Assembly (NCBI GenBank): GCA_035493895.1
Contig: DATJHM010000173.1
Coordinates: 1-19,680, forward strand
Reading direction: 5' to 3'
DNA: 19,680 nt
Source: DATJHM01 sp035493895
GTDB taxonomy: Bacteria; Chloroflexota; Ktedonobacteria; Ktedonobacterales; Ktedonobacteraceae
Position 1 is the stretch's first letter, and the number at the start of each line of letters is the position of its first letter. The position numbers and the translations under genes were made by a program. The notes under the pieces were generated by a model that worked only from the letters and a program-made list of their open reading frames with translations, did no database searches and had not been told where the DNA came from. This document shows, piece by piece, positions 19,052 through 19,680 of this stretch.

Positions 19052-19680
19052 TCACTCTGCTAGGGAGTATTTCGCTTGAAATTGTGCCCAGGCTTCTTCT
19101 ACATTTGTCTGCTTACAAGCACTCAACAGTTCCAGTTGAATAGTAAGCATACTAGCAAATCGTTCCTCTTGCCTTTGTGAGGCCAGGGCAATATTATGCC
19201 CAAAGAGGCGTTCTACCTGGGGCAGGAGTAAAAGAGCCTGTTGTCGTCTCAATACCTGATACGTCTCTTGCCAATCCTGGGCATTGACAAACTCGGTCAC
19301 TGCTTGCACGATTTCATTCGTAATGGGGGCAAGCTCTTCGTCCGATATACCCGAGCCAGCTGGAGGGACGTGATCCAGCCATTCAGGTTGAGGGCCGTCC
19401 ACCACTTCTTTCCAAACGAGATTAAAATGAGCGCTATCGATAGCTTTCATTGAGGTCAAGATAGCGCTCACTGCCTCTACATCAGACAAACATCTCTCCT
19501 GGCTAAGACTTACGTATGCTTGCCATATATGCAGTAACGCTTGTGGCAAAGCCCCTTCCTGCCATAAGAGTTGCCCCAAATTTGCCTTAGTCACCGCCAC
19601 TTCCCGCACATCTCCCACTTCCTGGATTATCTTGAGTAGCTCCTCATAGAGCTTTACGGCATCGGCTATCTTCCCCTGCT
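19052..19680 (-). CDS. TPR-repeat protein, C-terminal part (cut by window edge)
   Basis: The reading frame stays open to the right edge, so the start lies outside the window. At least 209 residues are seen. The first part reads GKIADAVKLYEELLKIIQEV then VREVAVTKANLGQLLWQEG, typical TPR helix pairs with A/L/Y at the repeat positions; the LPQALLHIWQAYVSL helix continues the array. The C-terminal 100 residues are helical and acidic, with no motif I recognise. A GTG at 19618 could be mistaken for a start, but the TPR pattern continues upstream of it. Large TPR proteins of this sort serve as scaffolds or as sensor parts of multi-domain regulators. Confidence 0.75.
   Translation of the reverse strand, partial: QGKIADAVKLYEELLKIIQEVGDVREVAVTKANLGQLLWQEGALPQALLHIWQAYVSLSQERCLSDVEAVSAILTSMKAIDSAHFNLVWKEVVDGPQPEWLDHVPPAGSGISDEELAPITNEIVQAVTEFVNAQDWQETYQVLRRQQALLLLPQVERLFGHNIALASQRQEERFASMLTIQLELLSACKQTNVEEAWAQFQAKYSLAE

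Noticed and set aside
1..19680. tRNA, rRNA, intact insertion sequences, integrase or phage genes
   Set aside because: I looked on both strands and found no cloverleaf, rRNA segment or transposase/integrase motif that I could support.

Overview
The window looks like chromosomal DNA of moderate GC from a Gram-positive-like, multicellular or soil Chloroflexota. Ktedonobacteria is my best guess. The reasons are the S20-L19-RNase HII cluster, Hanks-type kinases with odd sensor domains, sedolisin secretion, membrane-anchored rather than outer-membrane proteins, and intergenic hairpin repeats. This placement is an inference; there is no 16S gene or other taxonomic marker in the window.

Layout, left to right. 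1-417 is non-coding and carries a near-perfect 34-nt palindrome. A consensus sigma-70 promoter (418-446) then drives rpsT, rplS and rnhB. Next come a membrane TPR/PH-domain protein, the rRNA methyltransferase rlmB, and a secreted Ig-like protein with a Pro/Thr stalk and a C-terminal membrane anchor. On the minus strand follows a two-gene unit that closely resembles the mycobacterial DprE1/DprE2 epimerase, which makes the polyprenyl-phosphate arabinose donor. thiN (thiamine pyrophosphokinase) is on the plus strand.

The most interesting item is the small minus-strand gene at 8940-9194. It encodes a RiPP-type precursor: a 42-residue leader ending in ELSDEDLSQVTGA, followed by a 42-residue core made almost only of Gly, Trp and Cys in Gly-Gly-(Trp/Cys) repeats. 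It has its own promoter, sits between two large inverted repeats, and has no maturation enzyme in the window.

To its right is a complete minus-strand thiamin-precursor uptake operon, thiZ-thiX-thiY. A TPP riboswitch followed by an intrinsic terminator (12377-12545) precedes it, so the operon should be shut off by TPP. thiN, which makes TPP, lies nearby on the other strand. Next come a secreted S53 (sedolisin) protease on the minus strand and a divergent transmembrane Ser/Thr kinase. The kinase has a DnaJ-C-terminal-like insert and an extracellular lectin-like domain. A minus-strand operon follows (patatin-like lipase, NTF2-like protein, TfoX/Sxy-like protein) with an operator-like palindrome at its promoter. 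The window ends in a TPR protein gene cut off by the right edge.

Between genes there are several hairpin repeats. One family occurs at 2062, 5617 and 7990. Its stem sequence changes while base-pairing is kept in at least two copies, and its loop and 3' tail are conserved.
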